Shown here: one piece after another, positions 46,712-58,740 of the stretch
Layout of the letters: the number at the start of each line of letters is the position of its first letter
Position numbering within the stretch: the stretch's first letter is position 1
NCBI GenBank assembly: GCA_033558025.1
Contig: JAUCEF010000009.1
Location: 1,364,001-1,428,000, forward strand
Length of the DNA stretch: 64,000 bases
Direction: 5' to 3'
Source of the DNA: Phytophthora sp. 'mugwort'
Lineage: Eukaryota; Oomycota; Peronosporomycetes; Peronosporales; Peronosporaceae
Notes under the pieces: generated by a model
What the model was told of the DNA's origin: nothing
The model's input: only the letters and a program-made list of their open reading frames with translations
Database searches by the model: none
Translations under genes and position numbers: made by a program

Positions 46712-47375
46712 TGTCATGGTCGATCGTGGTATTACAGGTCCGAACAACATGGAGGTTGACCGGCTGCTGGGGGATTCAAGTCGCCAGCGGCAACCATGAC
46801 AGCGTCAAGGTGATGGATCCGGACCATGTGACACGCCTGATTTGCATATGGTACGGATCCGGGATCCGTCCCGCAGGATAAGATCCTAGTATCGAATCCG
46901 ATCAGTTTAGTGCACATCTGGTAGAAGATCCGTAGCTAGATCGAGGTAGAGTGGAGACGGTTGTCCAGGAGAGGGTCAGAGATGGGATCCGGGTTATAAG
47001 TAGTCCGTAGGATAGGTGTTGGGATGGGATCCGAAGGTAGATAGGCTAAGGCATAAATCAGAACCGAATATGCACTGGAAGACAGACTTGATTATTGTAT
47101 GGAGAATATCTATTGACCCCATACATAGATCAAGTCTAACTTTGGCGATCTTCCTGCACACTTGACAGCCCCTAGATAGCTTGGCCAAATCGCGCTCACC
47201 CTTTGGCTTTTCTCTCCCCCCCCTAGATCCCGCTATTGGAGGCGGCAACCATCGTAAAGGAACAAGGACAACTTCGATAAGGAGCAAGGACACCCTCAAG
47301 AAGGAACAACTCCGGGTACCGTATTTTTATATCGGATCCACAAGGTCTACGCAAAAGCTCAAGACCAAACTGACA
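46712..47375 (+). mobile_element. 3' LTR, left part
   Basis: Matches 34012-34666 of the 5' LTR with constant offset 12,703 from 46728 on. It is interrupted at 47375 by the LINE; its continuation is at 51024-51253. Confidence 0.85.
47361..47375. repeat. LINE target-site duplication, left copy
   Basis: aagaccaaactgaca, identical to 51024-51038. The corresponding unoccupied site in the 5' LTR lies near 34658-34672 in slightly diverged form. Confidence 0.9.
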
Positions 47376-50300
47376 ACGGTGGTGGGGGTGGCAGCAGCCA
47401 TAGGGGCCTCCCGTCCAGGTAAAGCCTACGGCCCCGACAGCCTCGGGAACGACTGGTACAGAAATTTTGCCGCGTTGCTCATACCGGTTCTAACAAAGCT
47501 TTACAATTGTTGGTATCCGAAGGGGCATTTCCTAAGTCTTTTCTGGAGGCATACATATTTTGCCTCAAGAAGGCCGGCGATTCAGAAAATCCCCTCGATT
47601 CTGACCTTTGTCGCTGCTGGACACAGATTACAAGCTGCTGACTCGTATGATAGCTACGAGAATATGTACGAAATTGCCTGGGATTATTCGCCCGAACCAA
47701 AATGGATTCGTTCCCTTCAGGAAAAATCTACGCGACATTAGATCTTTTCAGTGCGGCTCAAGCAGTAGCACAAGGTAATCCGGAATTCGCGGAAGCACCG
47801 GCACTCCTGTCAGACTTTTGCAAGGCCTATGATTCGGTGGATCGGTAGTTCTTGTATGAGGTTTTGCTTTGGCTGGGGTTCCCCCTCGATTATGTGGCCG
47901 CGGTGAGAGCGCACCACGAGGGAACTCGTGTTCGTTTCTTGGATAAAACGGGTACAAATCTCGATGGGTATAGGTGACCTGTGGCATCCAGCAAGGGTGT
48001 CCGCTCGCTCCACTACTTTCTCAGTTTGTGCTGGAAGATCTGTATTGCCGAATCGACACTGCGGTTCAAGGCATAGTGTTACACAGTAAAGCGGGATCCA
48101 TCAGGTTCAAGGTGAGTGGTTACGCGGACGACACGACCAGCTATGAGAAGACAGAGCGAGAAGTGGACATCGTCATGGTCATCACCCGAATCTTTGCACT
48201 GGCTTCTAGGCTCAACCTTAATGAGGGAAAAACACTAGTTATAGCTCTCAATCCGGCGACGAGAAGCACCGACAACGGACTTCCGGCCCCACTGCGTATA
48301 CTAGTGCCGGACAAGCTATCTCGTTACCTTGGCACACCGGTGGGGAGTAGTCCGGGAGCGGAGTACTCGTGGCAACTGGCTCGAACACAGCTCATCGGCC
48401 GGTTGGCCCTAGCGGCTAGAAAGACTACCACGGTGGAACAGCATAGCCTGGTGGTGAAGGCGATCGTCATCCCCAAGCTTCTGTTCATAGGCAGGCACCA
48501 ATGGCCGTTGCGTCAACTGATATTTAAGTTCAGCGTATGATTAGGAATTTTGTATGGCATGCGAGGTTTACGGATGAAAATGTGGACGGCAGGGCATGGC
48601 TCAACGGGCACGTAGCCCTACTGCCGTAAAAACGAGGGGGAGGGGGGCTTGGCCATTCCGGACTTAAATGTGGAGTTAATGGCGCTGACGGCGGCAATGG
48701 TGAACAAGTGGGCACTAGATTCTACGCGGGATACACTCATAGTTGGCGATATACTCACCAATACAAACGGGGTGAATTAACGCCCATGACATTTGTTTCA
48801 CCACTGCAGACAATGCCGTCGGATCGTGGGCATCGAGTAGAGAGCTCACAATGGAAAATAGGAGTTGACATTTGCAATCGGCACGGCGGAGAGGCACCGA
48901 CTGCTGAGAAGGCGAATATGCTGATGGCTTCACACTGCATGAAATGGAGATGGCGATGTCTGAACATGGATTTATCGCAACTGAGGGGGCCGCTGAGCAC
49001 TCACTACGTGGAGATAAAAGCAGCCAGACACGGGTTTTTCTGCGGAGAATGATTACATTCACTGGTGCTCGATACGGCGAGATTATACGCGGAGGATGGC
49101 ACAGAGGTTAATCCAAACACCAGGCTCAGGTGCATCTGCAACCCGGCTTACAATTGAAGGATCGTCCACTGGAGGTGGACGTGTGCAGGGAACCTCGTTG
49201 TTACTGCACTAGGGGAACAGGTGACAACTGGAATGCGGAGCCAAATAGGGTACCTCATGCAACTGTTGGTCTTGAATTTCCCTCAATTATTGCGACGTGG
49301 GGACCGCAGCGGGGGAGTGAGGTATACAGCAATGCCACCGGCGAAAACCGGATTAAGGCAAATTCTCACGGTGGATAGGGTCTCATATCAGCAGGGAAAC
49401 TGCATCACAGACACAGACAGATCGTACAAATTAGACTCACCGGCAACTAATAGAGGGGCTACAGCAGAACCTGGACGCTGGGACAATAGTCCGAGATATT
49501 CACCCGCATCCTCGACTTGCCAGGATGGTCTGCTTATGGGCGTGAAAACGCAGCTGGAACACGTCGAGAAAAGAATACAAGAGTTTACCGACCGGAATGC
49601 AAGGAAGCGAGGTAAATCTAAATGTACAGACGCGAGGAATAAGTGGCTGTCTAGAAGCGAGAGGGCTGCGAGAGGAGCAGACCAACTCGCCTGGTCACGA
49701 ATAAGGAGGGTCGTGGGACTCAATTCATGGGGCGAGCAACTGCTTTACAGGCTGAAGTATCACGCATTGTCGGTCTACGACTCGGTCTCTGCCGGGCTGG
49801 CGTGCCCACACGAGGGATGCGCACGAGTTAATAGTGTTGACCTACACCATGTTTTCTGGGGATACCCAGCGGTTGCAATCCTGCGGGAGATTATGATCTC
49901 TCGATGGCGCTCTGCTGGATTACGGATGGAGAACTACGAAACCGCCATTTTCTCTCTACAATTTCCGGCAGGTATGGCTAGAGCAACGGGGGAGGTTATT
50001 GCGGGATGCTCGGACGGGGTAATAGCACGATAGGCGATACAGTAGAGCGGGTAACGGAACACTGCTGGAGTCTTGGTGCGGCCCTTGACTTACATGCCAT
50101 GTGGCGGTGGAGGGTAGCATATGTCGATGTGCATAATGATATATCCCAAGAGTACCACATGGCGGGACCGATGATGAGATTACGGCATGGATACGCGGAT
50201 ATAGCTAGAGAAGGGATGGCAACGGTGGACAACAACCTCCAGGTAAAGCTGGACAGGATAATTTGCGCTGTACTGGGTGAGAAATGGTCGGGAGTCGACC

Positions 50301-51023
50301 TGAACACGCGGAGACAAGACACTTGCTATGTGGTGTTTTACGCCGGCAACTCGAACTGCATAAGCCACAGCGGATGCAGTGGGCTTATGATCGCCCGTGT
50401 ACATATTGTGGCGGGGACATACTAAGTAGTATATCTTTGAGGAAGCATATACCCAGGCTCAGGGAAGGCGACTGCGCAGGCAGCGCAGCTGGGACTGCTC
50501 AAAGACATGATGGTTTGTTAGAGCAATCCGGTGAATGTGGTCGGTGACAATCCCGCGTTAATGAGAGAGTACACGACAAGACGCCCGCCTAAAGCAAAGG
50601 GTATGAGATGCCTACTGGAAAGGGAGGAGGACGGCAGATACGATAGCGGTCACAAGTTGGACGACCCAACACAGGGGACACAACCGGACTGCGCATGAAC
50701 TGAGAAGACTGGCGGAGTCCACAGAACAATCAATGGAATGGACAGAGGAGTACGAAGCAGGGAGGGCGGCACGGTGGGCGGGCATCACGGTGTACGCAGA
50801 AGATGATGTGAATCAATGGGTTGCGGAATATAGAGAGACGATCTCTTCGGAGATGCTGACGACATTGTGTAACTATTAGGGACGCGGCCCTGACCCTGGG
50901 CTTCGCACATTTGGACCTCAACACCCGCTAATGGCACTAAAGGCTTTTGGCTGGGCATAGGCATTAGGTGGCGTTAGTTCTGATAGGATTTAAATGACAT
51001 TAATGTACCTCACTTCAAATCAA
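47376..51023 (+). mobile_element. 5'-truncated LINE inserted in the LTR
   Basis: Flanked by a perfect 15-bp direct repeat (47361-47375 and 51024-51038), the signature of target-primed insertion. The body starts inside the RT (ASRPGKAYGPDSLGNDWYRN). It continues through [54 protein letters not shown] and the active site SGYADDTTSYEK (Tyr-Ala-Asp-Asp at 48121-48132), and ends in a C-terminal domain with CPHEGCARVNSVDLHHVFW (49800-49860). Frameshifts and stops, for example near 47740, 47847 and 48540, are present. It is a different family from the LINE at 0.7-3.9 kb. No poly(A) tail is evident. Confidence 0.9.
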
Positions 51024-51038
51024 AAGACCAAACTGACA
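51024..51038. repeat. LINE target-site duplication, right copy
   Basis: Identical to 47361-47375; LTR sequence resumes from here. Confidence 0.9.
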
Positions 51039-51253
51039 TCGGATCTCGTGGCAGGAATACCCGCGCAGATCCACCCCTCCCAAGTCCCCACAAGGACGTC
51101 CAAGGCCCACCAAGTGCGCATCTCAGGTCAACGAGAGAGCAGTACCAGCCCGCCGACGGGTACACAAGGTGAACCACTCAGCAACAACACGGCCGTCGGA
51201 GTACCACCCCCGTTAGTTGGTGTCTTGGCATAGTGCGTGAGTCGGGATCCTAC
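51024..51253 (+). mobile_element. 3' LTR, right part
   Basis: Corresponds to about 34667-34890 of the 5' LTR, including the shared run tggtgtcttggcatagtgcg near its end. Divergence from the 5' copy is visibly higher here than in the left part. Similarity ends at gtcgggatcc (51241-51250). Confidence 0.85.
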
Positions 51254-53058
51254 TGAATTTCAAGATCCACCACATTTTTCTTTACCACACACAAACTTAC
51301 AACGATCCTAGTGGTATATATTATCACGGCTATGGTAATGTTCGTCTGCCGTACAAATGGTTGGTCAAGGACATTAATTCACTGCAGACATCAGACGCCA
51401 CACAACGCAAAGAGCTGAGGACGGCGCGGACTGCTAAACCAAGGGCGTCACGCCAGCAGCTCGCGTCGCGGAGGTGGTCTTTCTTACAACGCTAAGTTAG
51501 GAAGGCCGCCTCCGCTACGGCACGATTACGCGGGTAATAAGGGCGTTTGGACTCAGTTGCGCAGCCGTCGAGATTGTCTGGGGTCTGTGAGACGCCGCCT
51601 CAGCTCTCGTGCAGCCGCTGCGGCTATATCCTCCCAAGGAGACCCGCCTCAGGCCCGATGAGGTGGGCCATCCCGTCACGTCGGCCACTATGCAAGCCCC
51701 GAACGCCGCGCGCTTTGAGGGCAAGACATGAATCCCAAGCTCGACGCTGCATCGTCACCTCAAGGCAAAAGTGCTGCGGCACTTCATCTCATAGTCAAGC
51801 CGCAACTCACCGACCAGCCCTAGCTCCAGCGGCTGACATGGGCACTTGCTTACATGCAGCGCCCAATTGGTAGGATTCAATTACTGTTTTATTAATATAT
51901 TGCTTTGACTTTGTTGTAATCTAATATTGTATTTAGGCGGACTTTCGTATCACATGTATGATGTTGATTATATAGATGAAAAACGGTTTAATTTTTACAA
52001 GGCATCGTCTTGATACTACTTGAATGCTGGTGAAGCATTGCCTTGCCGTTCATGCACTAACAAGCGCTATATCGGTAAGTGATATTCCCCGCAACCGCAG
52101 CGGTCTCGCGAGACCGAGGTACATTTTTTCGAAAAGGACACATTTTGATGGAAAAATCGGAATATGGCCAATGGCTGAGCACACTACGGCTAAAAAGACG
52201 TCAAGCACGCTTTGCCGGTACCCTGATCACGAAGAACAACGGCATGTCAAGAAGAGCGTGCGTACGTTTGGAGAAGGTATTTCCTGCTATTCGGGAAAAG
52301 TAACCATGTACGTCTTTTTTCAATTTTGATGACTTGATTTCATTTGACATGGGCGTATTCAGGACGGGAAATTTAGCGGTTCTTGTCCAGCAAGTCAACT
52401 CGGGCGCGCACGTTAAAGGAGATCACGGTGAGGTTAGTGCTGCTGAACAAGAATGTGGCTGGGATATTAAAATGAACTTTCAGCCTCCATGGTTGCCCGA
52501 CTGCAAACACTGGATTTGAAAATATCCTAAAACTCAACACTAACGTTCGTATGTATCTCACGCCATAACGTGATTTCTAGCCGCAATATCGTTGGCCGCC
52601 TAGCGCAGCGAAGGAGGTCCTCATTCGCTAAAACAACCTTCCGCCGAAGACGGCCGTTAGTGGAAATTAAAAATTAATGATTGTTGAAACTTTATGTATA
52701 TTGCTTAGCCTGCATCCTTTCAAAGCCTGAAAATAGAGACCAACACATGCAGGGTGTGCGAGGCGCGCTGTTCTTGACGAGCTGGGACTGCAGCGCGTAT
52801 GCACAGGCCTTCCTACTGGGACCAAACTAAACCCACTAATTGCTATAACCTTCAGAAGTCAAATTCAAGACCAACGCTTTCTTTGTTAGCTTCGCTATCT
52901 TTGCATTCTCGGATCCTTCACCGAGTTCAAGGTATACTTCGAGGCGAACTTAGCACTAAGTTCGAGTTCAGCTTCGAGTTCATCCTCAACCTCTACAGGG
53001 TATGAGAACACCTTGCCCCGCCAAAGGACGAGTCGCCTGACCTGCGCCCGCACCAACA
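51254..53058. other. unassigned, no recognised gene
   Basis: Plus-strand frames at 51547-51873 and 52024-52329 are open but show no family pattern; SEYGQWLSTLRLKRRQARF near 52164 is the most protein-like phrase. The region 51880-52020 and 52560-52800 is AT-rich. It may contain remnants of a transposon I cannot name. Confidence 0.35.
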
Positions 53059-54290
53059 ACCTCGCACGGTACTGAATGACCCAGCACCTGCCAGTGTCCC
53101 GGCTGCATCGCCGCGCGGCGGCCGCATCAGCTCCTGTAGGGGCTGACATGACGCCGGCTGGAGGATTTCCGGTGGGTTCGTCTGCGGGTCAAACTCCAGT
53201 CTCTAAGCAGACTGTCCAGATGCAGATGATGCAGATGATGCGGTGCGGCAACACAACAACCGTTCCAGGCTTTTCTGGAGCACCAAGCGCACGTGCGGAA
53301 CGAGATTTTTGAGAAACAATCAACGGCAAGTAGACAAAGCAGCGAGGTCAAGCCACCCAAGTTCAACGGTACGGCAGGAGCAGACCTTGACCTCTGACTC
53401 TTCCAAACCAAGGAGCACTGTAGCCGCTACGCTGCTGAACGCGACATTAATGATTTTTATTTTGTGGACTTAGTAGTTTCCTACTCTGGAATAGGCGTGA
53501 TGGCTTGGTACCGGGAATTCAACGAACGCTCGGTGATAGCCCACGTACCTGGTACGTGTCCAAGCACCAACTGCAGGTTCGTTTTCGCGACAGCGAGTTT
53601 GATTTCAAGTTGCTGTCCCGTCTCTATGATCGGAAGGCACCGGCACTCAGCAGGAGTAACAGCTAAGCTTATGCTACTCCTCTGCCACTCCTCGTTGGGC
53701 TTCTTGAGATGGTGAACGTTGATTTAACCAACGGAATCGGCGGCCAGAAACGAACACGCACATCTCTCCGAATGTGCCTAAAACGCTGCAACAGACAATC
53801 GAGCATGTTCAGCGCTTCGGAGATGCGCGCCAACAAGCAACGTCCAAGGACAAGACAACAGGATCTCGATGTTCGACCAGCAAAATGACCCCAGCATCTG
53901 ACGATCCAAGAAAGTCCAAGCCGCCTAGAAGCCATGATCCAGAGTTTATCGCGAATGCTACTTGCCACATTGTGGCGGGAAGGGCCTCATCGCACCGGAT
54001 TGCCCGGACAGAGGCAAGCCGCGTGCGTAAAAACCTAAATAGCTCGGTGGGCTGTGGCACCTCTGAGCAACTCTCTGTTGATGGTAACCGTACACATTCA
54101 GGTGAATCAGTCAATCATGTTGTTAGCCCCGCGGTCGCAACCTCGCATGTGTTCAACTATGCGATAGATAACCCTCGACCGCCTCGTAACGACGTGGTGT
54201 TACGGTTTTCAGAAACAGACAGGCTCCATTGGCAGCCCGGTATGCTCCATTTTAATGGATTGTGGAGCTTCTTTCAATGCAGTGTCTCCA
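53059..54290 (+). pseudogene. second Ty3/gypsy gag fragment
   Basis: The gag start reads GGFPVGSSAGQTPVSKQTVQ and QMQMMQMM (53150-53245). It continues in shifted frames with FQAFLEHQAHVRNEIFEKQS, VKPPKFNGTAGADLDL, RYAAERDINDFYFVDLVV and GVMAWYREFNE (53340-53520), then DPEFIANATCHIVAGRASSH, where the usual zinc knuckle cysteines are partly lost (about 53940-54000). Different lineage from the chromovirus at 34-51 kb. Heavily mutated. Confidence 0.7.
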
Positions 54291-55945
54291 CAACTCGACT
54301 CGCGACTTCAGCTTGACCCTCTGCAACGCCAAGTCGGTTGCGATACATCAGTTACGGTTCCTCGACACGTCGGCTACCATCATCATCAATTTCCCTGGCT
54401 ATGATCCCTACAAGAGTGAATGCTTTATTCCCGAGGGTCGTGATGTACTGCTTGGAATGCCGTGGTTCTCATCTGGTAACCCCCACATCGATTGCACGCT
54501 TTCCATCGGCCTCGTCCGACTTTCGTATCACCTTTCAGCAGTGCGTGCAAGTGCATCGTGCTCAAATCGTCGGCCGTTCTCAACATTCACCTGTGCGCCG
54601 AACTCCGTCGACTACTGAGCAGCTGAAGAAACTCGTACGGTCTTCGGACAACGAGTACTGGTTCATTATATCTGCCGGAGAGACTTCTCCATCTGAGCCG
54701 AAACTGTCGTGGGAGAACCCCGTAAATAATCCGGTGTAGCCCTTCACTATTCCCTACAAGAACACCGTTTTTCGTTTGGAGCTGCCATCCGTACCGCCGG
54801 TTTGCTTCGACGGTATGGAGGCACGACTGAGTTCAACGACGACGCACGAGTATACCGCAAAAAATATATACCGCAAACAGTATTCTATACCTGTCGAGAT
54901 GCGCGAGGTAATCCATGTCTGGACACTCGGGTGGATAGACGCCAAACCCATCAGACCGTCCAACTCACCATACTGTGAACCAACTTTCTGTGTACACAAG
55001 GTCAACAGCGAGTGACGCATAGTTCATGATTTTCGTGGAATCAGTGAGAAGCTGCGGGTGCCAGCAAATCTAATCCCTCGCCAGGACGAGATTTACCGAG
55101 TGTTATGGCGACCGGACGTGTGTATTCGACCCTGGATCTGCTCTGATGATTCTACCAGGTTTGTCTTCGCGAAGAAGCAATTTCCTACACTGTATTTGCA
55201 ACATCCGACGGCCTATTCAAATACCTCGTGGCACCAATGGGAGTCTCAAGTAGTCCTTCTTGCTTCAATCGGACCGTTCAACACATATCCGCCGACCAAC
55301 AATACTTCTGTCGGACCTATTTCGACGATATCTTCGTCTACCCCGACCGACCCCATGGAGGAACGCTTGATCGCTCTGGAGAAAGTATTCGAGCGCAGCA
55401 AGGCCCAGCAACTGTTAATAAAAGCTCACCAACCGCACATTCTATGCTTCGGAAATTCCTTTTCAGGGCAATCGGATTGGTCGAGACGGCGTTCGAATTG
55501 ATCCTGCAAAATCAGAGCTTATTCCTAACTGGCCCGTGCCTAAAACCAAGCACGAGCTTCAGTCATTCTTAGGGAGGTGTGTCTACGTCCTTCGCTTCTG
55601 TCCGGATTTTGCGGAGCACAGCAGCCGCTTATCGACCTTACTAAAGGCGTAAGTCACGAGAATTTGATGACGTGCATCATAAAGTCTTCAACGAACTCAA
55701 GGATCGATTGTCATCCCCGGCCGTACTCGCGCATCCTGATTCTACCCGACCATTTCACGTGAACAGGGATGCCAGCGACCCCGCAAAAGGTGGCTATTTG
55801 TTTAAAGTAGCAGACGATGAACCGGAGACGATTATTGCGTACGGCGGTCGAAAGCTATCTCGAGCTGAGAGTAACCTTGCACGTGAGACGGAACTACTTG
55901 TGGCCATTCATACCATGCGACTTTGGAAAGTCTACATAATCGACA
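54291..55945 (+). pseudogene. second Ty3/gypsy pol fragment
   Basis: The protease end is DVLLGMPWFSSGNPHIDC (about 54441-54500). RT follows with YRKQYSIPVEMREVIH, PSNSPYCEPTFCVHK, frameshifted HDFRGISEKLRVPANLIPR, TSWHQWESQ and, in another frame, CRTYFDDIFVYPDRP (the YFDD box at about 55315-55330). RNase H follows: FHVNRDASDPAKGGYLFKVA and IIAYGGRKLSRAESNLARET (55755-55900). The pol signal stops sharply at about 55945 after LWKVYIIDNPF. No LTRs were found. Confidence 0.75.
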
Positions 55946-55949
55946 ACCC

Positions 55950-56235
55950 GTTTTGTTTTCAACTCGTGTCACAAGATGGTCGAGAGGCGATGGACGGAGC
56001 GCTGCCCGTAGGAAACTTTGGGTCTTTCATGGCCCGGAACCGTTGCCAGGACATCCTGCACGACCTCCAATATGGTGGACAACGAGGCTCCCCATACAAG
56101 GGACAAGCTCTGGAAGCTGAGGCCGGTGGTGGAGAAGATACAGCAGCGTTTCCTTGCGTGGTGGTCGCTGCCGTCTATGTTCTCGTTCGACGTAGCTGTG
56201 CTGCCGTCGACGTCCCGGCGGAATGAGCTGAGGTT
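55950..56235 (+). pseudogene. piggyBac transposase fragment
   Basis: In a frame different from the preceding RNase H, the sequence reads ARNRCQDILHDLQY, then VDNEAPHTRDKLWKLRPVVE, RFLAWWSLPSMFSFDVAVLP and STSRRNELRLA. This equals the central DDE segment of piggyBac, as in the element at 27.0-27.2 kb (SFDKGVLPATSKR). The first catalytic Asp of SFDxxVLP is kept. Confidence 0.65.
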
Positions 56236-56289
56236 GGCGCACACGTCACGTAAGTGCGCCCCTTGCGTACTCCACATTTGACTGAGTCC

Positions 56290-57520
56290 ATGAATGCTTT
56301 CGTGAAGGAGCTGATCACCCGCGGTTTCAAAACCCTTTCCGCATCCACCACAGAATGATGCGGCGCTTTGACCTGGACGCGCAGAGCTTGCCGAAGATGC
56401 CTACCGTCCAGCGCTTTGTCGGCAACTACAAAAAGCGACACCTTGGGTTTAGCGACTTCCTCGACCCTAACGGTTGGCAAAGTCAGCAATCTGCCTACAC
56501 TGGGGACGAGGACGAACATGCGGACTTCACGTTTGCGTGACGCAAGAGACACAACGGGAAGCCACATGTCGGCAAAGGAACTGACGAGGACCCATTCATG
56601 CTGGGCCTAACGTCGAAGCGGCTGTTGCAGTTTGCCGCCCGCGATCCTAGCGCCTTTGTGCTTTATGCGGATGCTACCTTCAAGTTTAACTCGTCGTACT
56701 ACCTTGTCGTAGTTGTCGGTATCTCGGATTGCCTTCGTTCATTTCATCTACTGGCGCCCTTGATCGTCTCTCAGCGCACACATCCTACCTGGAATTGCTG
56801 GCTGCACTATGGCGTATATTTCACAAGGTAACGGTGTGCAGCTCTAGATGCAGTACGTGATGACAGACGCCGAGGCAGCAACGTCTACGGTGTTCGACAG
56901 AGCGTTTGGTATGGACAACAGCTATACTTATCTGATGTGCTGGTATCATGAAGTCGCTACGGCGCTTAGTCTCCACGGTGTCCGCAGGCTAGACGAACCT
57001 GCCATTAAGTACTTCAAGTGGCTTCGAGTCATTTTGGTCCAACCCGAACACCTCAACGGCATTCCAGTGGCTCATTTCGTTCACGTTGCGACTCCAGTGG
57101 TGCACGTGCACATGGACGCATAAGACGACGAACTCGGCGTTCTGGAACCCGCACTCCGCCAATTCATCCGCGTGCGATTTACGGAAGCCATGAAGGAAGA
57201 CCTCAAGGCAGACAAGGCCGTCAATTCCATTAACATGCGTAAATTACAGAGCGGTGTACGTGCGGTTCTGCTCTGGGGGCCAATCTGGTCACGAACCCAT
57301 TCACAAAAGTCGATCCGTATGCTTTTGGATTGACAACGCCAGTGCGCTGGCATGGACGCAGCGACGTGCCAGTCGTCATTCGAGGGCCCAGCTCTACATA
57401 GGCTGTTGCCCTTCTCGGAACTCCAGTACTCCCTCATTTGCACCGCCCAGCACGTGTCTGGCGTGCAAAACGTGATGGTTGACGACGGTTGACGAGCCTG
57501 ATCGTCTGATCGTCCCCTTC
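56290..57520 (+). pseudogene. MULE-type transposase fragment
   Basis: Frame 56598-56831 reads LTSKRLLQFAARDPSAFVLY then ADATFKFNSSYYLVVVVGIS, the first catalytic Asp region of MULE transposases. Next come YVMTDAEAATSTVFDRAFGM and YLMCWYHEVATALS (56851-56970), and an end with VDPYAFGLTTPVRWHGRSDV in a shifted frame (57310-57370). Several frame changes occur. It is a different subfamily from the MULE at 30-31.7 kb. Confidence 0.65.
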
Positions 57521-57949
57521 ATCTAACAGGGACTAAACTATCATATCGATGGACGAAGGTTCCAGCTCTAGCACCTTGTAACAATCTCTGTCAGTTAGGG
57601 AGAAAATGCTCCGCGTAGAAGCCATTGCAGGGCATATTTCTCTCAGTACTGAAACCACTGGTTGCAATGGTGCCGTTTCTCACGTCTGATGGAGTGGTCC
57701 GAATCGGTGGACGAAGACACGAACCCATTAAACTCAAAGCTGGCATTTGTTCGTATTTTTACTATTGGCGGTACCGCTGGAATACAGAAGGACATGGAAA
57801 CCAGTACAACACGATCCAATTGAAGCTGTCCAGTATCCGTTGGTACCACAAACGGCACCTGAGTCTGGAGCTTAGCCCCTCGCCAACGCTCGCGATACTT
57901 GTGGGGGGAAGCAAAAAAATGTCGGACCCGGTATCGAAAAAGCAGCCAA
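57521..57949. other. unassigned
   Basis: A plus-strand frame (57625-58035) is open but carries no domain I recognise; it may be the poorly conserved start of the recombinase that follows. Confidence 0.35.
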
Positions 57950-58740
57950 TCTGTTCGACATTTTGCGTCTGCTCTATCGGAGCCTTAATATTGCGCAGCC
58001 TCGTAGTCGACCTCTATGTGGCTCCGTCCTGCTGACAAATTGTTCATATTGCGACGGTCTGAGTACCTGCCAGTTGAGTCACAACGACAGATGTGCTGCC
58101 TCAAGCAGCTGATGTGTTTTTCTCGACGTGAATGGAGTTCCAACATCGTACCATAGAGCGGCGTCGGTCACGATAGGACTAACTGGATGCAAGAATGCCG
58201 AATGGTCGTGGTGCCTGGAGGACGATGCATGCCACCGGAGACTCGTTTCTCTGTCCAAAGGTGGCACTCAATTACACCAAAACGGCGAGAGGTGAAATGA
58301 AAATGTGGAGATTAAGTATTCCTGTGCGCGGATTTGGATGCGTCTGAGGTGGTGCGGGCATTCAAGTCACTGGCCTCGCAGATTGGAATGCCGCGAGACA
58401 ACTACTGAATGCGTTCGATCAGGATTGGTGGACCTACGGCGCTCCTGAACCGAAAGGCAGACTCTTTTTCTATCAAGCTACTTGGAAGATGGATGAGTAA
58501 CCGCTTCGAAGGGTACCCCGTGTTTGCTGCCGAGGCGACAGTTGGGCTCGCACACATGATGATTGAACCTCTCTCAGTGCCCGGTACCCAAGCTTGGGCT
58601 CGCGTCAAGCATTCCATTTTGGGGCGGCTAACCGCACCGTCAATCATGGCCCGTGAGGTCAACACGTTTGAGTTTGCCCCATCACAAAGGTGTTTTTCGT
58701 GGGGAAATCCGTATGCAAATGTAACTTCCCTTAGTTAAGC
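57950..58740 (+). pseudogene. DIRS-type tyrosine recombinase fragment
   Basis: Frames in order give FILRRSEYLPVESQ (about 58036-58080), DVNGVPTSYHRAASVTIGLT with GCKN (58125-58190), LCADLDASEVVRAFKSLASQ (58325-58385) and RSIRIGGPTALLNRKADSFS followed by IKLLGRWMSNRFEGYPV (58412-58525). The RIGG-TAL and LGRW blocks are the C-terminal catalytic region of tyrosine recombinases; the expected His before the last Arg is replaced. Stops at 58408 and elsewhere make it dead. It fits the missing half of a DIRS-like element such as that at 6.6-7.6 kb. Confidence 0.6.
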
